Shown here piece by piece: positions 26,315-36,957 of a stretch of DNA of 64,000 nt. The notes under the pieces are model-generated. The model was given only the letters and a program-made list of their open reading frames with translations, searched no databases and was not told where the DNA came from. Origin of the DNA: Priestia iocasae (GTDB taxonomy: Bacteria; Bacillota; Bacilli; Bacillales; Bacillaceae_H); contig NZ_JAFBFC010000001.1 in the NCBI RefSeq assembly GCF_016909075.1, positions 558,001 to 622,000 of the forward strand, read 5' to 3'. The translations under genes and the position numbers were made by a program. Every line of letters starts with the position of its first letter. Positions within the stretch are counted from its first letter, which is position 1.

Positions 26315-26680
26315 TTGGAGAATGTCGCTTATCAGGTTAAAGAAAATCAACATCAACATCAGCATCAAGAGCAGAAGCAATCAAAGCGAATTCTAAAGAA
26401 GCAAAGACGACGTATTTCGATTGGTGAAAAATTTATCTATGTAGGTTTCTTTGCAATGTTATTGTTTGGTGCGGTTCAAATTGTATCGAATCAAGCAGCA
26501 TTATATGGTGTGAATGCAAATATTCAAGAGTTAGAAGGTCAGATTGATCAACAAGAGCGTGTAAACAATGAGCTAAAGCTAGAAGTGGTAGAACTAAGCA
26601 CGTATGAGCGTATTTGGACAGAGGCAAAAAAGCTTGGGTTGGATTTGAATGAGAACAACGTAAAGGTTGTTAAAGACTAA
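26315..26680 (+). CDS. ftsL: Cell division protein FtsL
   Basis: A 121-residue bitopic division protein. A basic cytoplasmic N-terminus contains a His-Gln run (QHQHQHQ), followed by one membrane helix (about 46-64) and an external leucine-zipper-like coiled coil (about 67-100). With DivIB and DivIC it forms the divisome subcomplex that recruits and activates FtsW/PBP2B. TTG 26315 is 6 bases after GAGGAGGGG. Its stop overlaps the pbpB start by one base (TAATG). Confidence 0.88.
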   Translation: MENVAYQVKENQHQHQHQEQKQSKRILKKQRRRISIGEKFIYVGFFAMLLFGAVQIVSNQAALYGVNANIQELEGQIDQQERVNNELKLEVVELSTYERIWTEAKKLGLDLNENNVKVVKD

Positions 26681-28923
26681 TGAATTCAGTTCAAAAAAAT
26701 AAAAATATTACAAGAGGAGCAGCAATATTAATTTTAATATTTGCCTTGCTCTTTTTTATATTAGCAAGCCGTTTTTTCTACATCCAAGCTACAGGTAAAG
26801 CAGAAGGAGAAGCTTTAGCACAAATCGCTCAAAAAAAATATACAAGACAAAGCACAATTGAAGGTCATCGAGGAACGATTTATGATCGTCGAGGGGAACC
26901 TATTGCACACGATACCGGAGCGTACACAGTTGTTGCAATCTTAGATGAAAATCAAACAAAAAATCCAAAAGATCCTAAGCACGTAACTGATTCTAAAAAA
27001 ACGGCTAAGCAGCTTGCTCCATTATTAAAAATGGAAGAGGATCAATTAGAAAATTTACTAGAAAAGGATTCTTTTCAAGTGGAGTTAGGTCCTGGTGGAA
27101 GAGATATCAATCACGAATTAAAACGTAAAATTGAGAAGCTAGAGCTCCCGGGGATTACCTTTATACGTGATGCAAAACGTCTTTATCCAAATGGTGTGTT
27201 TGCATCTCATATCTTAGGGTATGCTCAAAAAGATGATACCGGAAAAATCGTTGGGAAAATGGGGATTGAACAAGTATTTAACAAGCAACTAACTGAAACT
27301 GATGGCTATATGAAATATCAAAGTGCTCGAAATGGAATTAAGCTTCCTGATCCCAAAGAATCGATTGTTCCTCCTGAAAATGGTGATAATGTTTATTTAA
27401 CAATCGATGAAAAAATTCAGACGTTTATTGAAGAAGCCTTAAGTCGAGCTGAAAAAGAATATGATCCTGAACAAATGATGGCTGTAGTTGTGAATGCCAA
27501 AACGGGTGAAATTCTTGGAATGTCGAGTCGACCAAGCTTTAATCCCAATATTCGAGATATTACAAGTTATGGAAACCCTATCGTAGAAGGACGATACGAA
27601 CTAGGTTCTACAATGAAGATTTTTACACTTGCAGCTGCTATTGAAGAAGGAGCTTATAATGGCAATGAGCTATATAAATCAGGTTCTTATAAAATTCCAG
27701 AAGATCCAAGACCGATTCGAGATCATAACGGTGGAGCTGGTTGGGGAACTATTACATTTGACGAAGGCTTTCGTCGTTCGTCAAACGTAGCCATTGCTAT
27801 GCTTGTGAATGAAAGACTTGGAACGGAAGCGTATCTTCAGTATTTAGAGAGATTTGGATTTACGAAAAAGACGGAAATTGATCTTCCAAATGAAGCGTCA
27901 AGTCGTATCGTTTCTAAATATACACGCGACCGTATTGCAACAGCTTTCGGTCAAGCTTCCGCATTTTCACCTATTCAGCAAATCCAAGCTGCAACAGCCA
28001 TTGCAAATGAAGGTAAAATGATGAAGCCTTATGTTATTCAAAAAGTAGTAGATGGAACAACGGGAGAAGTAAAGAGAGAAGCAGAGCCAAAGATGGTTGG
28101 TGAGCCAATTTCTAAAGAAACGTCTCAAAAAGTGTTAGATATATTAGAGTCAGTGGTCACGGCAGATGATGGTACAGGTAAGCCATACAACATTGAAGGG
28201 TATTCAGTAGCAGGTAAAACGGGTACTGCCCAAATTACAGATAAGAATGGACGGTATCAAAGCGGTCATGGAAAGAACTTATTCTCTTTCCTAGGGTTTG
28301 GACCTGCAGATGACCCTTCGTTAATTGTTTATGTAGCCGTTAAAAAGCCGAAGCTTCCAGTACAAGAAACAGGATCAGCTCCAACATCAATGGTATTCAA
28401 TTCTGTTATGAAGAATAGCTTGCAATACTTAAAAATTGAGCCGGAAGAACAAAAAGAGGAAACGAATAAGTCGCCTAAAAAAGTGAATCAAGGGGCTAAA
28501 ATAAATTCCTATGAAGATGAATCGATAACTGAAGCTGCTTCTATATTAAAGAAACAGGGATTTGAACCTGTTATTATAGGAAAAGGATCGAAAGTAGTTG
28601 ATCAATCACCTCAAGCAGATGAATTTATTTTAAAAGGTGAAAAAGTACTTTTAAAATCAGAAGGAAAGCTTAATGTTCCAGATTTAAATGGATGGTCATA
28701 CCGCGATGTTATTCGTCTTAGCGAGTTCTTAGACTTACAGCCAAGTGCAGTTGGTAATGGGTTTGTTATGGAACAAAACATTCCACCTAATGGAACAATT
28801 AAAAAAGGCGACTATTTAATCGTAAAGCTACAATCGCCAGAAGAGGTCTTAAAAAAGCAAAAGGAAGAGAGTAATAAGAAAGAAGAAGACAAAGTAGATG
28901 ATGAGAAACAGCCCTTAGATTAG
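26680..28923 (+). CDS. pbpB: Penicillin-binding protein 2B, division transpeptidase
   Basis: The 747-residue class B PBP cross-linking septal peptidoglycan. It has an N-terminal membrane anchor (about 12-32), a pedestal domain, then the transpeptidase domain with S310-T-M-K, S367-S-N and K513-T-G-T. Two PASTA-like domains follow (about 600-710), then a Lys/Glu-rich tail. The start overlaps the ftsL stop, indicating coupled translation. Confidence 0.96.
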   Translation: MNSVQKNKNITRGAAILILIFALLFFILASRFFYIQATGKAEGEALAQIAQKKYTRQSTIEGHRGTIYDRRGEPIAHDTGAYTVVAILDENQTKNPKDPKHVTDSKKTAKQLAPLLKMEEDQLENLLEKDSFQVELGPGGRDINHELKRKIEKLELPGITFIRDAKRLYPNGVFASHILGYAQKDDTGKIVGKMGIEQVFNKQLTETDGYMKYQSARNGIKLPDPKESIVPPENGDNVYLTIDEKIQTFIEEALSRAEKEYDPEQMMAVVVNAKTGEILGMSSRPSFNPNIRDITSYGNPIVEGRYELGSTMKIFTLAAAIEEGAYNGNELYKSGSYKIPEDPRPIRDHNGGAGWGTITFDEGFRRSSNVAIAMLVNERLGTEAYLQYLERFGFTKKTEIDLPNEASSRIVSKYTRDRIATAFGQASAFSPIQQIQAATAIANEGKMMKPYVIQKVVDGTTGEVKREAEPKMVGEPISKETSQKVLDILESVVTADDGTGKPYNIEGYSVAGKTGTAQITDKNGRYQSGHGKNLFSFLGFGPADDPSLIVYVAVKKPKLPVQETGSAPTSMVFNSVMKNSLQYLKIEPEEQKEETNKSPKKVNQGAKINSYEDESITEAASILKKQGFEPVIIGKGSKVVDQSPQADEFILKGEKVLLKSEGKLNVPDLNGWSYRDVIRLSEFLDLQPSAVGNGFVMEQNIPPNGTIKKGDYLIVKLQSPEEVLKKQKEESNKKEEDKVDDEKQPLD

Positions 28924-28992
28924 AAACGCAGTTCTAGTACCCATTGTACAAGCATATATTGAAACGAGCCTATTTAGAGGAGGTTCTACTAT

Positions 28993-30912
28993 ATGCGTGT
29001 ATCAGGGGTTACAGTACGAAAAAGGCTTGTAGCTGTTTTGTTAGTAGGTATATGTATTTTCTTTGTCATTGATGTAAGGCTTGGTTATGTTCAATTTGTG
29101 TTAGGTGACATATTAACGGAGCGAGCAAAAGGCTTATGGAGTCGTAATATCCCATTTGAGCCGGAACGTGGAAAGATTCTAGATCAAAATGGTGTGCCCT
29201 TAGCTACAAATAAAAGTGCACCAACAGTTCTTGTTATGCCACGGCAAATCGAGGACCCTGCTCAAACAGCTGAGAAACTTGCAGCCGCTTTAAATATGTC
29301 GAAAGAAAAAGCATACAAGCAAATTACTAAAAAAGCATCGAGCGTTTACTTACAACCAGAAGGACGGAAAATTTCGCATGAAAAAGCTAATGAGATTCGA
29401 GCGTTAGATTTAAAAGGTGTCTACATTGCAGAAGATTCAATACGTCACTATCCTTTTGGAAGTTATTTATCTCATGTTTTAGGTTTTGCGGGGATTGATA
29501 ACCAAGGGCTAACAGGCTTAGAGCTTTATTATGATAAAGAACTAAGTGGTGAAAAAGGATATGTAAAGTTATATTCAGATGCAAAGGGCAAAAGAATGCC
29601 TGATATTGCAGATGATTATACGTCACCTGTTGATGGACTAGATCTAAAATTAACCATTGATTCTCGTGTTCAAACCATTATTGAACGAGAATTAGATATT
29701 GCTCAATCAACGTATAATCCAGATGGAATCATCGCGATTGCTATGAATCCTAAAAATGGTGAAATTTTAGGAATGTCGAGTCGACCAACCTTTGACCCTG
29801 CTAACTTTCGCAATGTCCCTTCTGAGACGTACAATCGCAACTTGCCAATTTGGAGTGCGTATGAGCCTGGATCTACATTTAAAATCATTACATTAGCAGC
29901 CTCATTAGAAGAAAAAAAGGTTGATTTATTACGTGATCAATTTTATGATGATGGAGCGGCTGAAGTTGGTGGAGCTAGACTTCGCTGTTGGAAAAAGGGA
30001 GGACATGGACAACAGACCTTTTTAGAAGTTGTTCAAAACTCTTGTAACCCTGGTTTTGTTGAGTTAGGTGACCGCTTAGGAAAAGAAACATTGTTTAAAT
30101 ATATTCGTGATTTTGGATTTGGTAATAAAACAGGTATTGATCTTCAAGGAGAAGGAAGAGGTATTTTATTTCCACTTGAGCGAGTAGGTCCTGTTGAGCA
30201 AGCTACAACCGCATTTGGACAAGGGGTCTCAGTGACGCCGATTCAACAAGTTGCAGCAGTGTCAGCAGCTGTAAATGGTGGAATATTGTATCAACCATAT
30301 ATCGCCAAAGAATGGATTGATCCTGCTACTGGTAAAGTTGTTAGCCAAAATAAACCAGTTGCAAAGAGAAGGGTTATTTCTGAAGAAACATCAAAACAAG
30401 TCCGCTTTGCACTTGAAAGTGTTGTTGCAAAAGGAACGGGACGGCCAGCATTTGTAGAAGGTTACCGTTTAGGTGGAAAGACTGGTACAGCTCAAAAAGC
30501 ACAAGATGGTAAGTATTTAGAGAACAATCACATTGTGTCATTTATTGGCTTTGCACCGGCAGATGATCCTCAGCTTGTTATTTACTTAGCTGTGGATAAC
30601 CCAAAAGGGACGATACAGTTTGGTGGAGTAGTTGCTGCACCAATTGTTGGTAAAATGATGGAAGATAGTCTTCGTACAATGGGAGTAAAGCCGCGAAAAG
30701 ATCAAATTGAAAAAGAGTTGATGTGGCCAGATACACCTCTTATAGAGGTACCAGACTTTGTTGGATTATCGTCCAAAGAATTAAAACAGCAGTTACTGTC
30801 TTTGAAGGTGGACGTGACTGGAGATGGTGACAAAGTCATAAAGCAATCTCCAGAACCTGGTACGAAAGTCAAAGAAGGTGCAACTGTTAGGATTTATATG
30901 GGAGAATCATGA
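28993..30912 (+). CDS. spoVD: Stage V sporulation protein D (cortex-specific PBP)
   Basis: A 639-residue class B PBP paralogous to PBP2B, needed for spore cortex synthesis with SpoVE. It has an N-terminal anchor (12-28), catalytic S294-T-F-K, S-C-N in place of S-S-N, K496-T-G-T, and one C-terminal PASTA domain (about 580-638), as usual for SpoVD. In B. subtilis it is SigE-dependent; a CATATATT (28953-28960) could be a SigE -10 but lacks a good -35. TAGAGGAGG precedes the ATG. Confidence 0.96.
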   Translation: MRVSGVTVRKRLVAVLLVGICIFFVIDVRLGYVQFVLGDILTERAKGLWSRNIPFEPERGKILDQNGVPLATNKSAPTVLVMPRQIEDPAQTAEKLAAALNMSKEKAYKQITKKASSVYLQPEGRKISHEKANEIRALDLKGVYIAEDSIRHYPFGSYLSHVLGFAGIDNQGLTGLELYYDKELSGEKGYVKLYSDAKGKRMPDIADDYTSPVDGLDLKLTIDSRVQTIIERELDIAQSTYNPDGIIAIAMNPKNGEILGMSSRPTFDPANFRNVPSETYNRNLPIWSAYEPGSTFKIITLAASLEEKKVDLLRDQFYDDGAAEVGGARLRCWKKGGHGQQTFLEVVQNSCNPGFVELGDRLGKETLFKYIRDFGFGNKTGIDLQGEGRGILFPLERVGPVEQATTAFGQGVSVTPIQQVAAVSAAVNGGILYQPYIAKEWIDPATGKVVSQNKPVAKRRVISEETSKQVRFALESVVAKGTGRPAFVEGYRLGGKTGTAQKAQDGKYLENNHIVSFIGFAPADDPQLVIYLAVDNPKGTIQFGGVVAAPIVGKMMEDSLRTMGVKPRKDQIEKELMWPDTPLIEVPDFVGLSSKELKQQLLSLKVDVTGDGDKVIKQSPEPGTKVKEGATVRIYMGES

Positions 30913-30924
30913 GTAGATAAGAAT

Positions 30925-30960
30925 AAGCCTTGGGGGAAATTCCCCCGTGGCTTCTTTTTC
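30925..30960 (+). terminator. Terminator after spoVD
   Basis: The stem AAGCC-TT-GGGGGAA / TTCCCCC-GT-GGCTT is followed by T residues. It isolates spoVD from murE, which lies nearly 300 bases on; no clear promoter or gene was seen in that gap. Confidence 0.85.
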
Positions 30961-31238
30961 TGTAATGTAAGTACGTTAAATGAACCAAGTAGATATTAGA
31001 CCAGCTTACATGGTAAGGTTAGTTTTGTAACACGGTTAGGTAAAGACAGGGAAATATAACATCTAAGTTGAATAGAACAAAGATGGGAAAAATGCCACTG
31101 TTCATTTATAGTGCGTTAGTTAGTATTAATAGGTACATTTTGATTTATGTTATGTTTATAACTAGCGCAATCTGAAAAAGGTTGCTTTGCAAGAAATAAA
31201 AGTAGTTGAATTTAATTAGAAGAGAGGAACTGGTCATA

Positions 31239-32705
31239 ATGGATTTACATACGCTGTTATCGCATTTGCACGGCTTTAAGAATATTCCATCGGAAAATGT
31301 AGAGATTACCTCTATTGAAATGGACTCAAGAGAGGTAAAAGAGGGCTCTTTATTTATTTGTGTCAAAGGTTACACGGTTGATGGTCATGATTATGCTCAT
31401 ATGGCTGTTGAAAAGGGAGCTCGGGCAATTATTGCGGAGAAACCTCTAAATGTAAATGTGCCTGTTGTTATCGTTAAAGATACAAAGCGCGCGATGGCGG
31501 TGCTAGCTGATAGCTTTTATAAACAGCCTACGCAAAAGCTACATTTAATTGGTGTTACCGGAACAAATGGTAAAACAACAACGACGCATTTAATGGAGCA
31601 TATTTTTAAAGCAAATAAGAAAAAAACGGGATTAATTGGAACAATTGAGATTCGAATTGGTGATGATGCATATGATGTAAAGAACACAACACCAGAATCT
31701 GTAACTTTGCAACAAACGTTTCATCAAATGGTAGAAGAACAAGTAGATGTAGCCATGATGGAAGTTTCATCTCATGCTCTTGATTTAGGTAGGGTTCACG
31801 GATGTGACTTTGATGTTGCTGTGTTTACCAATTTAACACAAGATCATCTAGATTATCATAAAACGATGGATGATTATCGCCGAGCAAAAGGGCTATTGTT
31901 TGCACAATTAGGTAATGCTTATAATCATAGTAAGCCTAAATTTGCAATCTTAAATGTTGATGACGAAGCAACAAGTGAGTACATACGAAGTACAGCTGCG
32001 ACAGTTATTACATATGGAATTGATAAAGAGTGTGATATTCGAGCAACAAATATTCAAATGACAAGCGCGGGCACCACCTTTACTTTAGTAACGCCTACTG
32101 AGACTGCTGAAGTAAAAATGAAGCTAATTGGAAAATTTAGTGTGTATAATGTGTTAGCTGCAACGGCTGCTTGTCTTGTGTCTGGAGTGTCTCTATCCCT
32201 TATTGTAGAACAGCTTGCAAATATTGAAGGTGTGTCAGGAAGATTTGAAGTGGTAGATGAAGGTCAACCTTTTACGGTTGTTGTAGATTATGCACATACA
32301 CCAGATAGTTTAGAGAATGTACTAAGAACGGTTAAACAATTCGCAAAAGGTAGTATATATGCTATTGTAGGTTGTGGAGGAGATCGTGATCGTACAAAGC
32401 GCCCTCTTATGGCTAATATTGCAGCTGAAAATAGTACAGAAGCAGTTTTAACATCTGATAACCCAAGAAGTGAGGACCCGCAACAGATCTTAGAAGACAT
32501 GATCAAGGGGATTTCAACCTCTAATTATGTAACAATCATCGATCGCAAAGAAGCTATTCAATATGCTATTAATAAAGCAGAACGAGATGATGTCATTATC
32601 ATTGCTGGAAAAGGACATGAGACGTATCAAATTATTGGTAGTGAAGTGTTTGATTTTGATGATCGTGAAGTGGCCCGCCAATTAATTAGGGAGAAAAAGT
32701 CATAA
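31239..32705 (+). CDS. murE: UDP-MurNAc-L-Ala-D-Glu:meso-diaminopimelate ligase
   Basis: The 488-residue Mur ligase adds meso-DAP to the peptidoglycan precursor. The ATP loop GTNGKTT starts near G108. D407-N-P-R is the motif that selects meso-DAP rather than lysine, so the wall is DAP-type. ATG 31239 follows AGAGAGGAA; the upstream in-frame start at 31206 lacks a ribosome site. Confidence 0.97.
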   Translation: MDLHTLLSHLHGFKNIPSENVEITSIEMDSREVKEGSLFICVKGYTVDGHDYAHMAVEKGARAIIAEKPLNVNVPVVIVKDTKRAMAVLADSFYKQPTQKLHLIGVTGTNGKTTTTHLMEHIFKANKKKTGLIGTIEIRIGDDAYDVKNTTPESVTLQQTFHQMVEEQVDVAMMEVSSHALDLGRVHGCDFDVAVFTNLTQDHLDYHKTMDDYRRAKGLLFAQLGNAYNHSKPKFAILNVDDEATSEYIRSTAATVITYGIDKECDIRATNIQMTSAGTTFTLVTPTETAEVKMKLIGKFSVYNVLAATAACLVSGVSLSLIVEQLANIEGVSGRFEVVDEGQPFTVVVDYAHTPDSLENVLRTVKQFAKGSIYAIVGCGGDRDRTKRPLMANIAAENSTEAVLTSDNPRSEDPQQILEDMIKGISTSNYVTIIDRKEAIQYAINKAERDDVIIIAGKGHETYQIIGSEVFDFDDREVARQLIREKKS

Positions 32706-32766
32706 TGACAGCAGATATCGGTAAACATGAGCAGAATCAATTGATGCAGCAAGAGGAGGAAAAGTT

Positions 32767-33741
32767 GTGCTTGAGCAAGTAATTTTATTTACCATCGCGC
32801 TAGGATTTCTAATTTCGGTTATCCTCTCGCCTATTTTTATTCCTTTTTTAAGGAGATTAAAATTTGGGCAAAGCATACGCGATGAAGGACCAAAATCACA
32901 TCAGAAAAAATCAGGAACGCCAACTATGGGAGGCGTGATGATTTTACTTTCAATTATTGTTACTACCTTAATCATGACCAATCAATATTTAGAACCAACA
33001 GTTGAGACGTATTTGTTATTACTTGTAACGGTTGGTTTTGGATTATTAGGATTTTTAGATGATTTTATTAAGGTCGTATTAAAGAGGAATCTTGGTTTAA
33101 CTTCCAAGCAAAAGTTTTTAGGCCAAGTTATTATTGCTATTATCTTTTATTTTATTTCACGTCAAGCAGAATTATCGACTGTTGTGACAATTCCGATGGT
33201 TAATTATTCAATCGATTTAGGTTGGTTTTATGTGATCTTTTTAATTATTTGGTTAGTTGGGTTCTCTAATGCTGTTAACTTAACGGATGGATTAGATGGG
33301 CTAGTTTCAGGAACAAGTGCTATTGCATTTGGAGCGTTTGCCGTTTTAGCGTGGAATGCATCTCAATTTGAGGTAGCCATTTTCTCAGTAGCGGTAGTAG
33401 GTTCTGTTCTTGGATTTTTAGTGTTTAACTCACATCCAGCAAAAGTATTTATGGGGGACACAGGTTCACTAGCACTAGGCGGAGCAATTGCAACAGTTGC
33501 TATTCTAATGAAACTAGAATTTTTGCTGATCATTATTGGTGGTGTATTCGTCATTGAGACACTATCTGTCATTATTCAGGTGGCGTCGTTTAAAACAACA
33601 GGAAAACGAGTATTTAAAATGAGTCCTCTTCACCATCATTATGAACTAAGTGGTTGGTCAGAATGGCGAGTGGTTGTAACATTTTGGGCAGTAGGTTTAC
33701 TGTTTGCGATGCTTGGAATATATGTCGAGGTGTGGATTTAA
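32767..33741 (+). CDS. mraY: Phospho-N-acetylmuramoyl-pentapeptide transferase
   Basis: A 324-residue membrane enzyme that moves phospho-MurNAc-pentapeptide to undecaprenyl phosphate, giving lipid I. About ten membrane segments are predicted. Conserved blocks: [15 protein letters not shown], the [12 protein letters not shown] active-site loop and the HHHYELSG loop. GTG 32767 is after AGAGGAGG (32751-32758). murF is not adjacent, which is normal for Bacillus. Confidence 0.97.
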   Translation: MLEQVILFTIALGFLISVILSPIFIPFLRRLKFGQSIRDEGPKSHQKKSGTPTMGGVMILLSIIVTTLIMTNQYLEPTVETYLLLLVTVGFGLLGFLDDFIKVVLKRNLGLTSKQKFLGQVIIAIIFYFISRQAELSTVVTIPMVNYSIDLGWFYVIFLIIWLVGFSNAVNLTDGLDGLVSGTSAIAFGAFAVLAWNASQFEVAIFSVAVVGSVLGFLVFNSHPAKVFMGDTGSLALGGAIATVAILMKLEFLLIIIGGVFVIETLSVIIQVASFKTTGKRVFKMSPLHHHYELSGWSEWRVVVTFWAVGLLFAMLGIYVEVWI

Positions 33742-35091
33742 TTGAAAACAATTGATACTTATTCAAATAAACGTGTATTAATTTTAGGATTAGCTAAAAG
33801 TGGAACAGCAGCTGCAAAGCTTGTTCACGAATTAGGAGCAATCGTTACCGTAAACGATCAAAAACCTTATGAAGAAAATGAAGCAGCACAGCAATTAGAG
33901 AAATTAGGGATTCAAGTCGTTTGTGGTCATCATCCATTAGAACTTTTAAATAATACGGATGTCATTGTGAAGAACCCTGGTATTCCTTATACGAATCCAC
34001 TTCTTCAAGAAGCAATGAAAAGAAATATCCCAATTATTACAGAGGTAGAACTTGCGTTTGAAATAAGTGAAGCTCCCTTTATTGGGATTACAGGAAGCAA
34101 TGGCAAAACGACGACAACAACGTTGATTTATCAAATGCTAGAGCATGGAAACAAGAGTCCGCTCATTGCTGGAAATATTGGAACGGTTGCTTGTGAAGTG
34201 GCACAGCAAGCGACAACAGAAAATGTCATTGTAACGGAATTATCATCTTTTCAGTTAATGGGAATTAATACGTTTCAGCCTCGTATTTCGTTGTTGTTAA
34301 ATATTTTTGATGCACACCTTGATTATCATGGAACAAAAGAAGAGTACATTGAAGCGAAAGCTGCCATCTTTAAAAATCAAACATCCAATGATTATGCAGT
34401 CGTTAATGCAGATGATGATAGTGTGATAAATGCATCAAAAGGTAGTAAAGCAACAATTGTTCCATTTTCAACAACTAAGCAGCTTGAGACAGGTGCTTAT
34501 TTGAAAAATGATATGGTTTATTTTAATGATGAGGCGATTATTACATTAGATGAAATCGTTTTACCAGGTAAGCATAACCTTGAGAATATTTTAGCAGCCG
34601 TTGCAGTTGTCAAGCTATATGGATGCGATAATGAAGCGATTTGCAAAGTATTAACGACGTTTGCAGGTGTAAAACATCGTGTCCAATATGTGTCAACAGT
34701 GAAAGGTCGAAAATTCTATAACGATTCAAAAGCAACAAATATGTTAGCGACTAAAGTGGCTCTTTCTGCATTTAGTCAGCCGACCATTTGGCTAGCTGGC
34801 GGGTTAGACCGAGGCAATGAGTTTGACGAGCTAAAAGAGTCTCTTAAAAATGTTAAAGCTGTTTTTACATTTGGAGAAACAGCAAAGAAAATAGAGAGAG
34901 TAGCGAAGGAAGTCGGAATACAACTTGTAAAATGTGTCGATAATGTTGAACAAGCAGTAAATGATGCATACAACTGTTCAGATGAAGGTGATGTTGTTCT
35001 ATTATCACCAGCTTGCGCAAGCTGGGATCAATTTAAAACTTTTGAAGAACGTGGTGACATCTTTATCGAAAGTGTGCATAAACTGAAATAA
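33742..35091 (+). CDS. murD: UDP-MurNAc-L-alanine:D-glutamate ligase
   Basis: The 449-residue Mur ligase adds D-Glu to UDP-MurNAc-L-Ala. Visible are an N-terminal Rossmann-like domain ([15 protein letters not shown]), the ATP loop [12 protein letters not shown], and the DSKATN block in the C-terminal domain. TTG 33742 follows the mraY stop directly; its ribosome site GAGGTG (33727-33732) is inside mraY, so translation is probably coupled. Confidence 0.97.
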   Translation: MKTIDTYSNKRVLILGLAKSGTAAAKLVHELGAIVTVNDQKPYEENEAAQQLEKLGIQVVCGHHPLELLNNTDVIVKNPGIPYTNPLLQEAMKRNIPIITEVELAFEISEAPFIGITGSNGKTTTTTLIYQMLEHGNKSPLIAGNIGTVACEVAQQATTENVIVTELSSFQLMGINTFQPRISLLLNIFDAHLDYHGTKEEYIEAKAAIFKNQTSNDYAVVNADDDSVINASKGSKATIVPFSTTKQLETGAYLKNDMVYFNDEAIITLDEIVLPGKHNLENILAAVAVVKLYGCDNEAICKVLTTFAGVKHRVQYVSTVKGRKFYNDSKATNMLATKVALSAFSQPTIWLAGGLDRGNEFDELKESLKNVKAVFTFGETAKKIERVAKEVGIQLVKCVDNVEQAVNDAYNCSDEGDVVLLSPACASWDQFKTFEERGDIFIESVHKLK

Positions 35092-35166
35092 GGGCTTGTC
35101 TCTCAACTCTTACTAGAATGACGTAAGCATAACGCGCCCTAATATATAGCTTAGAGGTGTATAGCA

Positions 35167-36267
35167 TTGTCGACGAAGAGGTCTACTCCTGATTTCTTTC
35201 TTATTATCGTTACACTTTCGTTGCTCACAATAGGGTTGATTATGGTATATAGTGCAAGTGCAGTGTGGGCAACGTATAAATTTGATGACTCTTTCTTTTT
35301 TGCAAAAAGGCAAATGTTATTTGCGGGTCTAGGTGTTGTAGCCATGTTTATTATTATGAACATTGATTATTGGACATGGCGAACGTGGGCGAAAGTTATT
35401 ATTATCGTGTGCTTTGTCATGTTAATCATGGTATTAATACCAGGCGTTGGGCTTGTTCGAAACGGCTCTCAGAGTTGGATTGGAGTAGGTGCGTTTTCCA
35501 TTCAGCCATCAGAATTTATGAAGTTTGCAATGATTGCATTTTTAGCTAAATTTCTATCTGAGAATCAGAAAAAAATTACTTCCTTTAAAAAGGGACTAAT
35601 GCCTTCGCTAGGAATTGTGTTTTTAGCCTTTGGAATTATTATGCTACAGCCAGATTTAGGAACAGGAACGGTACTAGTAGGGACATGTGTCGTGATGATC
35701 TTTGTAGCTGGCGCAAAAATCAGCCACTTCGTTGGCCTAGGTCTAATTGGTGTTGCAGGATTTGTAGGACTAGTATTATCTGCTCCATATCGCATTAAAC
35801 GAATTACTTCTTTTCTTGACCCATGGGAAGATCCGTTAGGAAGTGGGTTTCAGATTATTCAATCCCTTTATGCAATTGGACCTGGAGGTTTGTTAGGTTT
35901 AGGGTTAGGACAAAGTCGTCAGAAGTTCTTTTACTTACCAGAGCCTCAAACAGATTTTATTTTTGCTATTCTTGCAGAAGAACTTGGGTTTATAGGTGGC
36001 TCTCTTATTCTTCTTTTGTTTAGTTTGCTATTATGGAGAGGAATACGTATAGCTTTAGGTGCACCAGACCTATATGGTAGTTTTTTAGCACTAGGCATTA
36101 TCTCAATGGTTGCAATTCAAGTCATGATTAATATCGGTGTAGTAACCGGTCTTATGCCGGTAACAGGTATTACTCTACCATTTTTAAGTTATGGAGGATC
36201 TTCATTAACTCTTATGCTAGCAGCTGTAGGTGTGCTATTGAATGTCAGTCGCTATTCGAGGTATTAG
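35167..36267 (+). CDS. spoVE: Stage V sporulation protein E (SEDS glycosyltransferase)
   Basis: A 366-residue SEDS-family polymerase (FtsW/RodA type) with about ten membrane helices. It works with SpoVD to build the spore cortex. Family motifs: NGSQSWIG, LQPDLGTG, GLGLGQSRQKFFYLPEPQTDFIFA and PFLSYGGSSL near the C-terminus. TTG 35167 follows AGAGGTG (35152-35158). It is followed by a terminator where most Bacillus have murG. Confidence 0.95.
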   Translation: MSTKRSTPDFFLIIVTLSLLTIGLIMVYSASAVWATYKFDDSFFFAKRQMLFAGLGVVAMFIIMNIDYWTWRTWAKVIIIVCFVMLIMVLIPGVGLVRNGSQSWIGVGAFSIQPSEFMKFAMIAFLAKFLSENQKKITSFKKGLMPSLGIVFLAFGIIMLQPDLGTGTVLVGTCVVMIFVAGAKISHFVGLGLIGVAGFVGLVLSAPYRIKRITSFLDPWEDPLGSGFQIIQSLYAIGPGGLLGLGLGQSRQKFFYLPEPQTDFIFAILAEELGFIGGSLILLLFSLLLWRGIRIALGAPDLYGSFLALGIISMVAIQVMINIGVVTGLMPVTGITLPFLSYGGSSLTLMLAAVGVLLNVSRYSRY

Positions 36268-36300
36268 TAAGCTCTTCTATATAACACAAATGTTTGTAAC

Positions 36301-36360
36301 GAAAATCCCCTGCCTAGTTATTCAGTTATGTTGCTGAATAAAAGAGGTAGGGGATTTTGG
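36301..36360 (+). terminator. Terminator after spoVE
   Basis: AAAATCCCCTGCCT pairs with AGGTAGGGGATTTT, with an inner stem TTCAG/CTGAA. The stem ends in TTTTGG. It closes the murE-spoVE unit. Confidence 0.75.
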
Positions 36361-36957
36361 TTGCTCTTAAAATCAACGTTCCTTTAGTTCCTCACGTAAT
36401 GAGCTTTTTGTCTTAAAATGTTTTTAAATTGTAATCTCTTCATAATCAAATCTCTATTTATCTATGGTATGATGTGTAAAGTGAGCTGTTTTGTCAAAAA
36501 TCACATAGGTTTCATACAGTTTATTTTTATAAGAAGTGATAAATAGGTTTTATTCTTAATAAAAAAGTGGTATGAATGAAAGGGCAGCAATTAAGCATGC
36601 TCCATTTGCGATGCTCTTTATATAATTAATACATTGTTTAATGTAGGAATGAGACAGAAAATTAGCGATATGTTCGAAGGGTGTAGAGAACACTTTCTAA
36701 CGAGGAACAGGTAAAGTCTTCAACAAGCCTACATAAAAGAGCGTAGCTTTTAAATTGTATATCTCACTTATTAGAGGAAATGATAGTGTAACTAGCAGAA
36801 TGTTCATTTGTAATCGTATTATCATGGAAAATGAACATTGAAATAATCTGTTTAGCAGGGATTACGTACATTCTATAGGTGAATATCATATAATAGGTAA
36901 AATAAACATTTGAACATGACATCACGAATGAACAAACAAGGTTTTTAGGAGGTCCTT
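36361..36957 (+). other. 600-base gap between spoVE and murB; murG absent
   Basis: No open frame of protein character is present on either strand, and no piece of MurG (about 360 residues) was recognised. The region is very AT-rich. It holds one perfect inverted repeat (AATGTTCATTT 36799-36809 with its complement ending 36839) and, near its right end, a promoter candidate for murB. Confidence 0.75.
36866..36894 (+). promoter_or_regulatory. Candidate murB promoter (SigE-like, overlapping a SigA -10)
   Basis: GTACATT (36866-36872), 14 bases, CATATAAT (36887-36894) matches SigE (5/7 and full -10). The same -10 contains TATAAT, but no SigA -35 is at 17 bases. It lies about 64 bases before murB. 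Confidence 0.4.

Noticed and set aside
26680-30912. Two adjacent class B PBPs as an unusual duplication
   Set aside because: pbpB-spoVD in tandem is the standard arrangement in sporeforming Bacillus.
32704-32781. 25-codon frame between murE and mraY, possible murF remnant
   Set aside because: Starts on the murE stop and overlaps mraY, but no MurF motif; murF is normally elsewhere in Bacillus, so absence is not unusual.
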